DNA of 64,000 bases from Pseudomonadota bacterium (GTDB lineage Bacteria > Pseudomonadota > Alphaproteobacteria > SHVZ01): assembly GCA_016195085.1 (NCBI GenBank), contig JACQAG010000055.1, positions 1 through 64,000 on the forward strand, in the 5' to 3' direction. Positions 37,181-46,769 of this stretch are shown here, one piece after another. Numbering within the stretch: the first letter of the stretch is position 1; each line of letters begins with the position of its first letter. The position numbers and the translations under genes are program-made. Below the pieces are notes generated by a model. The model searched no databases. It saw nothing but the letters and a program-made list of their open reading frames with translations, and was not told where the DNA came from.

Positions 37181-37213
37181 GCCCGGCCGCGACGCGGACA
37201 GCAAGCGGCCGCC

Positions 37214-38116
37214 CTGAGCCAAACCGGTTATCTCGCACCCGAGGACCATCTCGACGAGCTCATGGCCGAGCTCGGCGAGGTGAGCGAGGTGCATGGCCGC
37301 CTGGTGCTGGCAGACGGGCCGCCGCGCCCGGCCGCCTGGGTGCAGAACCTCTGGTACGAGCCGGTCAAGATCGAGATCGCCTCGATCTCGGACGGTGCGC
37401 GCAGGCTCCGTCGGCTCCAACGCAATTGGGCGCTCTATGCCGATCGGCTGCATCGCCGGGCGAGCCTGATCCAAGCAAGCCTGCCCCATGTCTCGGCGAA
37501 GCCGCTTTCCTTCCCATCCCCGGCGCCCGAAGCTCCGCTCGGCTCCTGGACCTTGCTCGATCAGCAGACGATTCTGGCCTCGCCCCGCTGCTCCAGCGCC
37601 TTTGCCAATGGCGAAGCCCGCTTCCTCGAGGATCGGCACGGCCCGCCCAATCGCGCTTATCTGAAGCTATGGGAGGCGCTGACCCTCATCGGCGAGCGAC
37701 CGGGTCCGGGTTCGCTCTGCCTCGATCTCGGCGCCAGCCCCGGCGGCTGGACCTGGGCGCTGGCGAAGCTCGGCGCCCGCGTGATCGCCGTCGACAAGGC
37801 GCCGCTTGATCCGAGGATCGCCACGCTTTCCGGCGTCGAGCAGCGTCGGCAAAGCGCCTTCGCGCTCCAGCCCGGTGAGATCGGACCGATCGATTGGCTA
37901 TTCTCCGATGTCGTCTGCTATCCCCGGCGCTTGCTGAGGCTCGTTGAAACCTGGATCGAGTCCGGCCGCGCCAGACGGATGGTCTGCACCATCAAGTTAC
38001 AAGGCGAAGCCGATCTAGCGGTCCAAGAGGAATTCCGGCGGATTCCAGGCGCAGAACTGCGGCACCTGTTTCACAACAAGCACGAGCTCACCTGGATTTG
38101 GCTGAAAGGGTCCTAG
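37214..38116 (+). CDS. RlmM-like 23S rRNA 2'-O-ribose methyltransferase
   Basis: This SAM-dependent RrmJ/FtsJ-fold enzyme resembles RlmM, which methylates C2498 of 23S rRNA. The SAM-binding motif is LDLGASPGGWTWAL. An N-terminal substrate domain precedes it. The first ATG is at 37262 (284 residues), but the in-frame sequence before it (GYLAPEDHLDELMAEL) looks like the genuine family N-terminus. No ATG, GTG or TTG precedes it; a CTG at 37214 is the only plausible start, giving 300 residues. The frame is closed upstream by the stop of the DsbA-like gene. Confidence 0.82.
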   Translation: MSQTGYLAPEDHLDELMAELGEVSEVHGRLVLADGPPRPAAWVQNLWYEPVKIEIASISDGARRLRRLQRNWALYADRLHRRASLIQASLPHVSAKPLSFPSPAPEAPLGSWTLLDQQTILASPRCSSAFANGEARFLEDRHGPPNRAYLKLWEALTLIGERPGPGSLCLDLGASPGGWTWALAKLGARVIAVDKAPLDPRIATLSGVEQRRQSAFALQPGEIGPIDWLFSDVVCYPRRLLRLVETWIESGRARRMVCTIKLQGEADLAVQEEFRRIPGAELRHLFHNKHELTWIWLKGS

Positions 38117-38547
38117 GACCCGAAGCCGACTCGGCTCTTGGCCGGACGATCCGGGGTCTGCGCCGGACGATCCGTCGCTTGCGGCCGGCTCTCGTTCCAC
38201 TGCCGCTCGCTGGCCGCCGCCCGCAGATGCCGGGGCTGCGCGGCTGCGGCTTTCTCCGCCGGCCCGTCGATCGGTGCCAGGCCCTTGTACAGGTCCCGCA
38301 CCTCGTCGAAGGCCTGGTTCTTATTCTCTTCGTGCGCCTGGGTCTCGGCGTCGGTGCGGATGCCGGCACGTTGCTCGCCGGGCAGCCGGTCGAACACGCT
38401 GCCGGCGGCGTCCAGTGCCGGCTGGCTGGCGATCGTCTGCGCGCGCATGAGCTTCAGGTGCACCATCGAGCCCGACCCGACATTGCGGGCGGTTGCATCC
38501 GCGAGGATGCCTACGGCGCGGACGGTCACCTTATCGAGATCGGACAT
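38113..38547 (-). CDS. Hydrophilic protein of unknown function
   Basis: This 144-residue protein is not recognised. The N-terminal 85 residues are helical, with a KLMRAQTIASQPALDAAGS segment reminiscent of killer-suppression or helical scaffold proteins but without a clear family match. The C-terminal third is rich in Ala, Arg, Pro and Gln and probably disordered. No signal peptide or membrane segment is seen. Its stop codon shares the palindrome CTAG (38113-38116) with the stop of the convergent methyltransferase gene. Confidence 0.6.
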   Translation of the reverse strand: MSDLDKVTVRAVGILADATARNVGSGSMVHLKLMRAQTIASQPALDAAGSVFDRLPGEQRAGIRTDAETQAHEENKNQAFDEVRDLYKGLAPIDGPAEKAAAAQPRHLRAAASERQWNESRPQATDRPAQTPDRPAKSRVGFGS

Positions 38548-38634
38548 GTCTTAATGTGGGGCTTCGGGGTGCGGGTATGCAACTGGTTTGTTTTGCCTCG
38601 CGATCGCTGGATATCTCGCATTTGAGCTATCTCT

Positions 38635-41600
38635 CTAGGCGGCGAGTTTGACCAGCTCCGACATCAGCCGGTGCAGACCTTGGACACGGGCCTGGTCGGT
38701 GTCCCAGCCGCGTTGAAACACCAGCTTCTGGTCGGGGCGGACCTTCACCGTGCCCGCTTGCCGGGAGATGTATTTGACCAGCGCTTCGGGCTTGGCGAAG
38801 CGGTTGTTGCGGAAGCTGACCACCGCACCCTTGGGCCCCGCCTCCACCTTCTCCACCCCGGCGCTGCGGCAGAGCCGCTTGATGGCGATGATTCGCAGCA
38901 GATTCTCCACCTCGTCGGGCAGCTTGCCGAAGCGATCGATCATCTCCGCGGCGAAGGCATCGATCTCGGCTTGGTCGACCAGGGTGGCGATGCGCCGATA
39001 GAGGCCGAGGCGCACCGAGAGGTCGGCGACATAGCTCTCGGGAATCAGCACGGGCGTGCCCAAGGTGATCTGCGGCGTCCACGAATCCGCCTCTGCCAGC
39101 GTCTCGCCGCCGCGGGCAGCGGCCACCGCCTCCTCCAGGAGCTGCTGGTAGAGCTCGATGCCGACCTCGCGGATATGCCCGGACTGCTCCTCGCCCAGGA
39201 GGTTGCCGGCGCCGCGGATATCGAGATCGTGCGAGGCGAGACTGAAGCCGGCGCCGAGCGTGTCCAAGGTCTGCATTACCTCCAGACGCTTTAGCGCCGA
39301 TGGCGTCAAGAGCTTGTTGGGCGGCAGGGTCAGGTAGGAATAGGCGCGGATCTTGGCGCGGCCGACGCGGCCGCGAAGCTGGTAGAGCTGGGCCAGACCG
39401 AACATGTCGGAACGATGCACGATGAGCGTATTGGCGCTCGGAATGTCGAGGCCGGACTCGACGATGTTGGTGCTGAGCAGGATATCGAACTCGCGGTCGT
39501 AGAACCGGCTCATGACGTTCTCGAGCGCGCGCGGGCTGAGCTTGCCGTGGGCGGTGGCGACCTTCACCTCCGGCACCAGCTTCTCAAGGCGCTCCAGCAC
39601 CCGCGGCATGTCTTCGATGCGCGGACAGACATAGAAGGTCTGACCGCCGCGGAAATGCTCGCGCATGATCGCTTCCCGCACGATCACCGGATCATAGGGC
39701 AAGACGAAGGTGCGCACCGCCAGCCGATCGACCGGCGGGGTGGCGATCACGCTCATCTCGCGCACGCCCGAGAGCGCCATCTGCAGGGTGCGCGGGATCG
39801 GCGTCGCCGTCAGCGTCAGCACATGCACATTGGCCTTGAGCTCTTTCAGCCGCTCCTTCTGGGCGACGCCGAAATGCTGCTCCTCGTCGACCACCAGCAG
39901 GCCGAGATTGGCAAAGCGCATGGATTTGGCGAGCAAGGCGTGGGTCCCGATGACCATCTCGACCCTGCCGTCGCTCACGCCCTTCTTGGTTTCCGCCGCC
40001 TCCTTGCTGGCGACGAGGCGCGAGAGCTGCCCGATCCGCACGGGCAGGCTCTTGAAGCGCTCGGAGAAGGTGCGGAAGTGCTGGCGGCAGAGCAAGGTCG
40101 TCGGCACCACCACGGCCACCTGCATGCCGGCCATCAGGGCGAGGAAAGCGGCCCGAAGCGCCACCTCGGTCTTGCCGAAGCCGACATCGCCGCAAACCAG
40201 CCGATCCATCGGGCGGCCGGAGGAAAGGTCGATCTCGACCTCCTCGATGGCGCGCAGCTGGTCGTCGGTCTCGGCATAGGGAAAGCGCGCGCTGAACTCC
40301 TCGTAGAGGCCATCGGGCTTGCTGACCGTTTCGCCTTGCTTCAGCTCCCGTTCGGCGGCGATGCGCATGAGCCGGTCGGCCATGTCGCGCACGCGCTGCT
40401 TGACCCTGGCCTTGCGCGCCTGCCAGGCCGCTCCGCCGAGCCGGTCAAGCTGCGCATCGGCGTCCTCCGAGCCGTAGCGGGAGAGCACCTCGATGTTCTC
40501 CACCGGCACGAACAGCTTGTCGCCTCCGGCATAGAGGAGGCGGAGACAGTCATGGGGCGCGCCCGAGACATCGAGGGTGACCAAACCGTCATAGCGGCCG
40601 ATGCCGTGCTCGATATGGACGACGAGATCGCCTTCGGCCAAGGTCGAGGCCTCGCGGATAAACGCCTCGCCGCGGCGCCCGCGGCGGCTCGGGCGCGACA
40701 GCCGTTCGCCCAGGATGTCGGATTCGGCCAGAACGGCGAGTCCATCGGTGGCAAAGCCGCGCTCGAGGCCGAGCACGACCAGGCCCGCGGTTCCCGCCGG
40801 GAGTGCTGCGACCGCGCTCCAATCCGGCGCCCGCTCGAGCTTGTTCAAGCCATGCTCGGCCAGGAGATGCTTGAGACGGTCGGCGGAGCCTTCGGTGTAG
40901 GCCGCCACCACCGCGCGCTGGCCGGCGCGCCCGAGCCCTTCGATCGCCTCGCGCACGGCCTCGTAGACGTTGGCGTCGGGTTGGGCTCTCACATCGGCAA
41001 AATCCTGCCCGGGCTTGCCGCCGGCATCCGCGCGCTGCAAGCCATCGCCACCGCCGGCAAAGGGCGAGAGCGCGGCCACGGGCCGCTCCAGCAGCCGGTC
41101 CTGCCATTCCTGGGCGGTGAGATAGAGCCGTTCGGGCGGTAACGGCCGATAGAGCGTGCCGCCATCCTCCTCGGTCACCCGGCTCATGGAGCGCCTGGCC
41201 GCGTAGTATTCGGCGATGGTCTCGAAGCGAGCGGCGATCGCCAGATCGACCTGATGGTCGAGGGTCACCCGCGCCTGGTCCAGGTAGTCGAACACCGTCT
41301 CCAGCCGGTCATGGAACAAGGGCAGCCAGTGCTCCATGCCGGCATGCTGGCGGCCGGCGCTGACCGCCTCATAGAGCGGATCGGCGGTGTCGGCGCCGAA
41401 GGCGGCACGGTAGCCGGAGCGAAAGCGCTGGATGGAATCGGGATCCAGCATCACCTCGCTCATCGGCTTGAAGCTGAGGCGCTCGCGCTTGGCCGTCGTG
41501 AGCTGGCTCAAGGGGTCGAAGCTGCGGATGCCTTCAAGCTCGTCGCCGAAGAAATCGAGCCGGAGCGGCTCTTCGGTGCCGGTCGGGAACACATCCAGGA

Positions 41601-42111
41601 TGCCGCCGCGGAGCGCGTATTCGCCGGCTTCGCGCACGGTTTCGGCGCGCCGATAGCCATTGTGCTGCAGATAGGTCACCAGACCCTCGACTCGGACCTG
41701 GTCGCCAAGCTTGAGCTCGCGGACCGCGTTCGCCAGCACCGGGCGTTTCGGCAGGCGCTGGAGCACCGCGCTCACCGTGGTGACGACGATGCGCCCCGGG
41801 GCGCCGGGCAGGCTGGTCGCGAGCCGGGTCAGGCTGTCGATGCGGCGGCTCACCAAGTCCGGGCTCGGCGAGACCCGGTCATAGGGCAAGCAGTCCCATG
41901 CCGGCAGCGCCAGGACCTCGAGGCGTGGATGGAAGAAGCGGAGCGCCTCGATCAGGCGCGCGAGGCGCGCATCGTCGCGGGCCACATGCAGCACCGGTCG
42001 CCCGGGCACGGCCAGGGCAAGGTCGCCGAGCAGCAACGCATCCAGGCCTTCGGGCGCTCCCGAGACCTCGACGCGGCCCGCAATCGAGAGGAGATCAGAA
42101 AGGGAATACAA
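38635..42111 (-). CDS. mfd: Transcription-repair coupling factor
   Basis: This 1158-residue ATPase removes stalled RNA polymerase and recruits UvrA. In order it has the UvrB-homology region that contacts UvrA, the CarD-like RNA-polymerase-interacting domain (around 500), the RecG-like translocase with Walker A GDVGFGKTEVA near residue 640 and DEEQ box VVDEEQHFG, and the C-terminal TRCF domain. Length is standard. The start lies 1 bp after the sdhE stop on the same strand, so the two genes are co-transcribed. Confidence 0.97.
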   Translation of the reverse strand: MYSLSDLLSIAGRVEVSGAPEGLDALLLGDLALAVPGRPVLHVARDDARLARLIEALRFFHPRLEVLALPAWDCLPYDRVSPSPDLVSRRIDSLTRLATSLPGAPGRIVVTTVSAVLQRLPKRPVLANAVRELKLGDQVRVEGLVTYLQHNGYRRAETVREAGEYALRGGILDVFPTGTEEPLRLDFFGDELEGIRSFDPLSQLTTAKRERLSFKPMSEVMLDPDSIQRFRSGYRAAFGADTADPLYEAVSAGRQHAGMEHWLPLFHDRLETVFDYLDQARVTLDHQVDLAIAARFETIAEYYAARRSMSRVTEEDGGTLYRPLPPERLYLTAQEWQDRLLERPVAALSPFAGGGDGLQRADAGGKPGQDFADVRAQPDANVYEAVREAIEGLGRAGQRAVVAAYTEGSADRLKHLLAEHGLNKLERAPDWSAVAALPAGTAGLVVLGLERGFATDGLAVLAESDILGERLSRPSRRGRRGEAFIREASTLAEGDLVVHIEHGIGRYDGLVTLDVSGAPHDCLRLLYAGGDKLFVPVENIEVLSRYGSEDADAQLDRLGGAAWQARKARVKQRVRDMADRLMRIAAERELKQGETVSKPDGLYEEFSARFPYAETDDQLRAIEEVEIDLSSGRPMDRLVCGDVGFGKTEVALRAAFLALMAGMQVAVVVPTTLLCRQHFRTFSERFKSLPVRIGQLSRLVASKEAAETKKGVSDGRVEMVIGTHALLAKSMRFANLGLLVVDEEQHFGVAQKERLKELKANVHVLTLTATPIPRTLQMALSGVREMSVIATPPVDRLAVRTFVLPYDPVIVREAIMREHFRGGQTFYVCPRIEDMPRVLERLEKLVPEVKVATAHGKLSPRALENVMSRFYDREFDILLSTNIVESGLDIPSANTLIVHRSDMFGLAQLYQLRGRVGRAKIRAYSYLTLPPNKLLTPSALKRLEVMQTLDTLGAGFSLASHDLDIRGAGNLLGEEQSGHIREVGIELYQQLLEEAVAAARGGETLAEADSWTPQITLGTPVLIPESYVADLSVRLGLYRRIATLVDQAEIDAFAAEMIDRFGKLPDEVENLLRIIAIKRLCRSAGVEKVEAGPKGAVVSFRNNRFAKPEALVKYISRQAGTVKVRPDQKLVFQRGWDTDQARVQGLHRLMSELVKLAA

Positions 42112-42112
42112 G

Positions 42113-42373
42113 TTAGTACGGGCGATATTTAAAACTTCGAATCAACTCCAAGACATCGCTTTCCTGCCCCGGCGGAGGCGCTTGGCGGCCGGTGATCCAG
42201 GCATAAAGCGTGGGATCGTCGATCTCCAGCAGGGCCTCGTAGCGACTGAGCTGCGCATCGGTCATGGCAGCCAGATGCGCCTCGGCGAAGGCGCCGAGAA
42301 AGAGATCCATCTCCTTGGTGCCGGTATGGGAGCTGCGGAACAACAGACGCTTGCGGCGGACATCGGATTGCAT
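42113..42373 (-). CDS. sdhE: FAD assembly factor SdhE
   Basis: This 86-residue protein belongs to the SdhE/DUF339 family that promotes covalent FAD attachment to succinate dehydrogenase. The size and the RKRLLFRSSHTGTKEMD segment fit. The conserved RGxxE motif reads TGTKE here: the Gly and Glu are kept, but the preceding Arg is Thr. It is followed by mfd and divergent from recG, a recurring alphaproteobacterial arrangement. The 74-bp gap to recG must contain both promoters. Confidence 0.9.
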   Translation of the reverse strand: MQSDVRRKRLLFRSSHTGTKEMDLFLGAFAEAHLAAMTDAQLSRYEALLEIDDPTLYAWITGRQAPPPGQESDVLELIRSFKYRPY

Positions 42374-42447
42374 TGCAGGCTACGATATAAGGCCGATCGG
42401 CTTCACTGTCAGCCGGGTTAGCCGGCATTTTTCAAAGGGATCTGACA

Positions 42448-44532
42448 TTGCGCCCGCAGATCCTGTTTCCCTTGTTCGCGCCGGTTCGAGCATTGCCCGG
42501 CATCGGTCCCCGGCTGGCGACGCTCGTCGCCAAGCTCACGGGCGAGCACGTGGTGAACCTGCTCTGGCATTTGCCGACGGGTCTCATCGACCGGCGCTTC
42601 GCCCCCAAGGTCGCGGACGCACCGCATGGGCGCATCGCCACCATGACCGTCACCGTCGTCGAGCACCAGAAGCCCTCCAACCCGCGGCGGCCCTATCGCG
42701 TCGTCTGCCGCGACGAGACCGGGCTCATGGACCTGGTGTTCTTCCACGTCAAAGGAGATTGGCTCACCAAGGCGCTGCCGGTGGGTGCCGTGCGGGTGGT
42801 GAGCGCCATGGTCGAGCGCTTTCACGGGCGGGCGCAGATGAGCCATCCCGATCACATCGCGACACCGGCCGAGGCGCAGTCGCTGAAAGGCGTCGAGCCC
42901 GTCTACCCCATGACCGCGGGGCTACCGGCGAAGTCCTTGGCCAAGGCCGTCGCCGCCGCCTTGCAGCGGAGCCCGGATCTGCCGGAATGGCAGGATGCGG
43001 AATTCCATCGGCGCAAAGCCTGGACGAGCTGGCGGGCGGCACTCGTGCAAGCGCACGCGCCGGAGCGCGAAGCCGATCTCGACCCGACGACGCCGCCGCG
43101 CGCCCGGCTCGCCTATGACGAGCTCTTGGCCAACCAGCTCGCCCTCGAGCTGGTCAGGGCGCATCAGCGCCGCCTGCCCGGGCGCCCGATCGCCGGCAAC
43201 GGCAAGCTCCGGGAGAAGGTGATCCAGGCGCTGCCCTATCAGCTCACTGGATCGCAGCGCATGTCCGATGCGGAGATCGCCGCCGACATGGCCAGCGACC
43301 GGCGGATGCTGCGGCTGCTGCAAGGCGATGTCGGCAGCGGCAAGACCGTGGTGGCGTTCTTGGCGATGTTGACGGCGATCGAGGCGGGCACGCAGGCAGC
43401 ACTGATGGCGCCCACCGAAATCCTGGCGCGGCAGCATTTCGCCACCATCGAGCCCCTGGCTGAGGCGGCGGGCATTGCGACGGCGATCCTGACCGGACGC
43501 GACAAGGGCAAGCCCAGGGAACGGCTGCTCCAGGGCCTGGCCGATGGCAGCCTTCCCCTCGTGGTCGGGACCCATGCCTTGGTGCAGGAAGGGGTCGCCT
43601 TCAAGGATCTGGCGCTGGCGGTCATCGACGAGCAGCACCGCTTCGGTGTCGGCCAGCGCGTAGAGCTTGCCGGCAAGGGCCGCGGCGTCGACGTCCTGGT
43701 GATGACCGCAACCCCGATCCCGCGCACCTTGATGCTGGCGGCCTATGGCGATCTCGACGTCTCGAGGTTGACCGAGAAGCCCGCCGGTCGAAAGCCGGTC
43801 GACACCAGGGTGCTGCCGCTGGAGCGCCTCGAAGAGGTGGTCGCAGCGGTCGGACGGGCGCTCGATGCCGGCGCCAAAGTGTTCTGGGTGTGCCCGCTGG
43901 TCGAGGAGTCGGAAGCCCTCGATGTGGCGGCGGCGGAGGCGCGCCATGTCGAGCTCGTCGCCCGCTTCGGAGAGAACCGCGTCGGCCTGGTCCACGGTCG
44001 CCTCAAAGGCCCGGCCAAGGACAAGGCCATGCGCAACTTCGCCGAGGGCGGGGCGCAAATCCTGGTGGCGACCACGGTGATCGAGGTCGGCGTCGACGTG
44101 CCGGCGGCCACGGTCATGGTCGTAGAGCATGCTGAGCGCTTCGGGCTAGCCCAGCTCCACCAGCTCCGCGGCCGCATCGGCCGCGGCGAGCGGGCCTCCA
44201 CCTGCCTTCTGCTTTACCAGGCGCCTTTGGGCGAGACCGCCAAGGCACGGCTCGCGATCCTGCGCGAGACCGAGGATGGCTTCCGCATCGCCGAAGAGGA
44301 TTTGCGGCTCCGCGGTGCCGGCGAGGTCTTGGGAACGCGGCAGAGTGGACTCCCGCAATTTCGCTTGGCCGATCTGGCCGTCCATGGCGAGCTCCTGCCC
44401 GCCGCCAGGGACGATGCCAGGCTCGCCTTGGAGCGGGATCCCGAGCTGAAGAGCCCCCGCGGCGAGTCGCTCCGCACCCTCCTCTACCTCTTCGAACGGG
44501 ACGCGGCAGTCCGCTATTTGCGATCGGGCTGA
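42448..44532 (+). CDS. recG: ATP-dependent DNA helicase RecG
   Basis: This 694-residue helicase remodels stalled replication forks and branched DNA. An N-terminal wedge/OB domain (about 1-240) includes LPGIGPRLATL. It is followed by Walker A GDVGSGKTVVA near residue 293, the DEQH box near 394, and the conserved QLRGRIGRG motif toward the C-terminus. The start is a TTG at 42448 with AAAGGGA 7 nt upstream. Length is normal. Confidence 0.96.
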   Translation: MRPQILFPLFAPVRALPGIGPRLATLVAKLTGEHVVNLLWHLPTGLIDRRFAPKVADAPHGRIATMTVTVVEHQKPSNPRRPYRVVCRDETGLMDLVFFHVKGDWLTKALPVGAVRVVSAMVERFHGRAQMSHPDHIATPAEAQSLKGVEPVYPMTAGLPAKSLAKAVAAALQRSPDLPEWQDAEFHRRKAWTSWRAALVQAHAPEREADLDPTTPPRARLAYDELLANQLALELVRAHQRRLPGRPIAGNGKLREKVIQALPYQLTGSQRMSDAEIAADMASDRRMLRLLQGDVGSGKTVVAFLAMLTAIEAGTQAALMAPTEILARQHFATIEPLAEAAGIATAILTGRDKGKPRERLLQGLADGSLPLVVGTHALVQEGVAFKDLALAVIDEQHRFGVGQRVELAGKGRGVDVLVMTATPIPRTLMLAAYGDLDVSRLTEKPAGRKPVDTRVLPLERLEEVVAAVGRALDAGAKVFWVCPLVEESEALDVAAAEARHVELVARFGENRVGLVHGRLKGPAKDKAMRNFAEGGAQILVATTVIEVGVDVPAATVMVVEHAERFGLAQLHQLRGRIGRGERASTCLLLYQAPLGETAKARLAILRETEDGFRIAEEDLRLRGAGEVLGTRQSGLPQFRLADLAVHGELLPAARDDARLALERDPELKSPRGESLRTLLYLFERDAAVRYLRSG

Positions 44533-44550
44533 GCCGTGTATCATGGCGCC

Positions 44551-44748
44551 ATGCCCAAGACCCGCACCGCCGGCTCCGCCCCGACCTTCGAAGAGGTCCT
44601 GGACTTGGCGAAGGGTCGAAGGATCGCCGCAGAGGCGCCGAAATCGGCCACGGTCACCCTCGCCCGGCTCTTAGCCCGCGCCCACCGCGAGGACGACCCG
44701 GGCAAGCGCCCGATCCTGGTGCAGTTCCCGGCAAAACGCGTTCAATAG
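44551..44748 (+). CDS. Small hypothetical protein downstream of recG
   Basis: This 65-residue basic, hydrophilic protein begins 18 bp after recG on the same strand. It has a short conserved-looking middle (PTFEEVLDLAKGRR) and no membrane segment or motif I recognise. The ATG at 44551 is taken as start; a GTG at 44536 is possible. It is small enough to be a chance frame, but the position next to recG and the composition make it plausible. Confidence 0.5.
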   Translation: MPKTRTAGSAPTFEEVLDLAKGRRIAAEAPKSATVTLARLLARAHREDDPGKRPILVQFPAKRVQ

Positions 44749-44761
44749 GCGGCGTTGCCTC

Positions 44762-45478
44762 TCATCGCCCGCGGCCGGCGCCGCCGCCGCCATTGCTGCG
44801 GTCCGGCGGATTGACGATGCCGCAGGAGACCACCAGCTTGAGCCCGTCCTCGACCGACATCGCCAGCACCTTCACCTGCGCCCGCGGCACGTAGAGGAGA
44901 TAGCCCGAAGTGGGGTTGGGCGTAGTCGGCACATAGACGCCGACCAGATCTCCGCCGCCGGCGCGATCGAGCTCGCCATGGGTGGGCCCGGCAATGAAGC
45001 CGACGGTCCACACGCCGGGGCGCGGAAACTCGATCAACGCCACTTGCCGAAATGCGTTCGAGCGCTGCGCGAAGATGGTCTCGATGATCTGCTTCACCGC
45101 GCCATAGAGCCCGCGCACGATCGGCATGCGGGCGAGCATGGCCTCGCTCACGCGCAGGAAGACGCGCCCGATGAAGCCGGCGGTCGCCGCGCCGATGAAG
45201 GTGATGCCGATGACGACGATGATGAGGCCCAGACCCGGTATGCTGAAGGGCAGATAGTGGGCAGGATTCCAGACCGCCGGAATGAGCGGCGTGATGGCGC
45301 CGTCGACCGCGGCGATGAATTGCCAGGAAAGATAGATCGTGATCGCGATCGGCGCGGTGATCAGCACGCCGGCGAAGAAATAGGCCCTGAGCCTGGCGCT
45401 GAGGCTGACATGGAGAGCGCTGAGGGCGCCTTCGCTCTCAGGCTGGCGGGGCTCGCCGTTGCCGCTGGGATCGGTCAT
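44762..45478 (-). CDS. DUF502 family membrane protein
   Basis: This 238-residue inner-membrane protein has two strong hydrophobic segments (about 32-57 and 75-105). The PIVRGLYGAVKQIIET region and VYVPTTPNPTSGYLLYVP motif are typical of DUF502. Its role is unknown, although plant homologues are linked to membrane trafficking. DUF502 genes often lie near recG in alphaproteobacteria, as here. It converges on the small gene after recG with 13 bp between stops. Confidence 0.85.
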   Translation of the reverse strand: MTDPSGNGEPRQPESEGALSALHVSLSARLRAYFFAGVLITAPIAITIYLSWQFIAAVDGAITPLIPAVWNPAHYLPFSIPGLGLIIVVIGITFIGAATAGFIGRVFLRVSEAMLARMPIVRGLYGAVKQIIETIFAQRSNAFRQVALIEFPRPGVWTVGFIAGPTHGELDRAGGGDLVGVYVPTTPNPTSGYLLYVPRAQVKVLAMSVEDGLKLVVSCGIVNPPDRSNGGGGAGRGR

Positions 45479-45710
45479 CGCAAGGTAACATCCGTCCTGG
45501 ACGAAAGGGGGCGCATGCTAGCCGATTGGAGCGGCGCTTCGAAAGCCTCAGTCAGCAAGCCCCGTGCAAATCGCGCGATCGGGCGCTGCCGGGACCCTAG
45601 GCGTCGCCTGTCCGCCCGACGGCACTAAGCGGGTTTTCGATTGCCATGGCGGGGGGCCGGGTGTAGTGCCATGCCCTGTTTGGGGGTACCGTCGCTGATA
45701 AGGTGCCCTC

Positions 45711-46769
45711 ATGTCGTCCTCTGCGCCCTATCCTCCCCGGCTCCTGTCGCTCGCCACGGCAGTCCCGCCCCATGTGCTGGAGCAAGAGGACGTGGTTCGG
45801 CGCGCCCGGCAGGTGTTCAACGGCCGGGCCCGCGACTTCGAGCGGCTGGTCCAGGTCTATGGCAATGCGGGGATCGAGCGGCGCTATTCGGTGGTGCCGA
45901 TCGAATGGTATCTCGAGCCCCATGGCTGGGTTGAGAAGACCAGGCTCTTCCTCGACGGCGCCTTGAGCCTGCTCGAACGGGCGACGCGGTCAAGCCTCGA
46001 GCGCGCCCGTCTCGCGGTCGAGGACATCGATGCGGTCGTCGCGGTGTCCTCGACCGGCATTGCCACGCCGTCGCTCGATGCCTTGCTGATGGAGCGCCTG
46101 AGCCTCCGCCGCGACACCGCCAGGCTGCCGATCTTCGGCTTGGGTTGCGCCGGGGGCGTGGTGGGCCTGGGCCATGCGGCCACGCTCGCAGCCGCCAAAC
46201 CGGGAAGCCGTGTGCTCTATCTCGTCGTCGAACTCTGTGGGATCACCTTCCGCACGACCGACACCTCCAAGAGCAACATCATCGCCACCGCCCTCTTCGG
46301 CGACGGTGCCGCCGCAGCCGTGATCTCGACCGAGGGCGATGGCCCCGCCCTCACCCATTCCGGCGTCCACACCTGGCAGAACACCCTCGACGTCATGGGC
46401 TGGCGGGTCGAAGAGGATGGGCTCGGCGTGCTGTTCAGCCGCGATATTCCGGCCTTGGTGCGCAGCGAGTTCGGGCCGGCGGTGATGGCGTTTCTCGCCC
46501 GCCACGGCAAGCGCCTTGCCGATATCGACAGCTTCGTTTGCCATCCCGGCGGGGCCAAGGTGATCGCCGCCTTGGAAGAGACCTTCGGGCTCCAGGAAGG
46601 CGGCCTCGCCCATGCGCGCTCGGTGCTCCGGGACTACGGCAACATGTCGGCCGCCACGGTCCTCTTCGTGCTCGAGCGCACGCTCGCCGCCGCCGATGGC
46701 CCGCGCCATCTCCTGAGCGCGCTCGGGCCGGGCTTCAGCGCCGGCTTCCTCACCCTCGAGCCGGCATGA
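45711..46769 (+). CDS. Type III polyketide synthase
   Basis: This 352-residue chalcone/stilbene-synthase-type enzyme condenses malonyl-CoA units onto an acyl-CoA starter. The catalytic triad is Cys146 (GLGCAGG), His278 (VCHPGG) and Asn311 (YGNMSA). Bacterial members make alkylresorcinols, alkylpyrones or tetrahydroxynaphthalene. Its stop overlaps the start of an ICMT-like methyltransferase, a pairing known from alkylresorcinol/alkylpyrone operons such as srs, which suggests an O-methylated phenolic lipid. The exact starter and chain length cannot be read from sequence. Confidence 0.93.
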   Translation: MSSSAPYPPRLLSLATAVPPHVLEQEDVVRRARQVFNGRARDFERLVQVYGNAGIERRYSVVPIEWYLEPHGWVEKTRLFLDGALSLLERATRSSLERARLAVEDIDAVVAVSSTGIATPSLDALLMERLSLRRDTARLPIFGLGCAGGVVGLGHAATLAAAKPGSRVLYLVVELCGITFRTTDTSKSNIIATALFGDGAAAAVISTEGDGPALTHSGVHTWQNTLDVMGWRVEEDGLGVLFSRDIPALVRSEFGPAVMAFLARHGKRLADIDSFVCHPGGAKVIAALEETFGLQEGGLAHARSVLRDYGNMSAATVLFVLERTLAAADGPRHLLSALGPGFSAGFLTLEPA

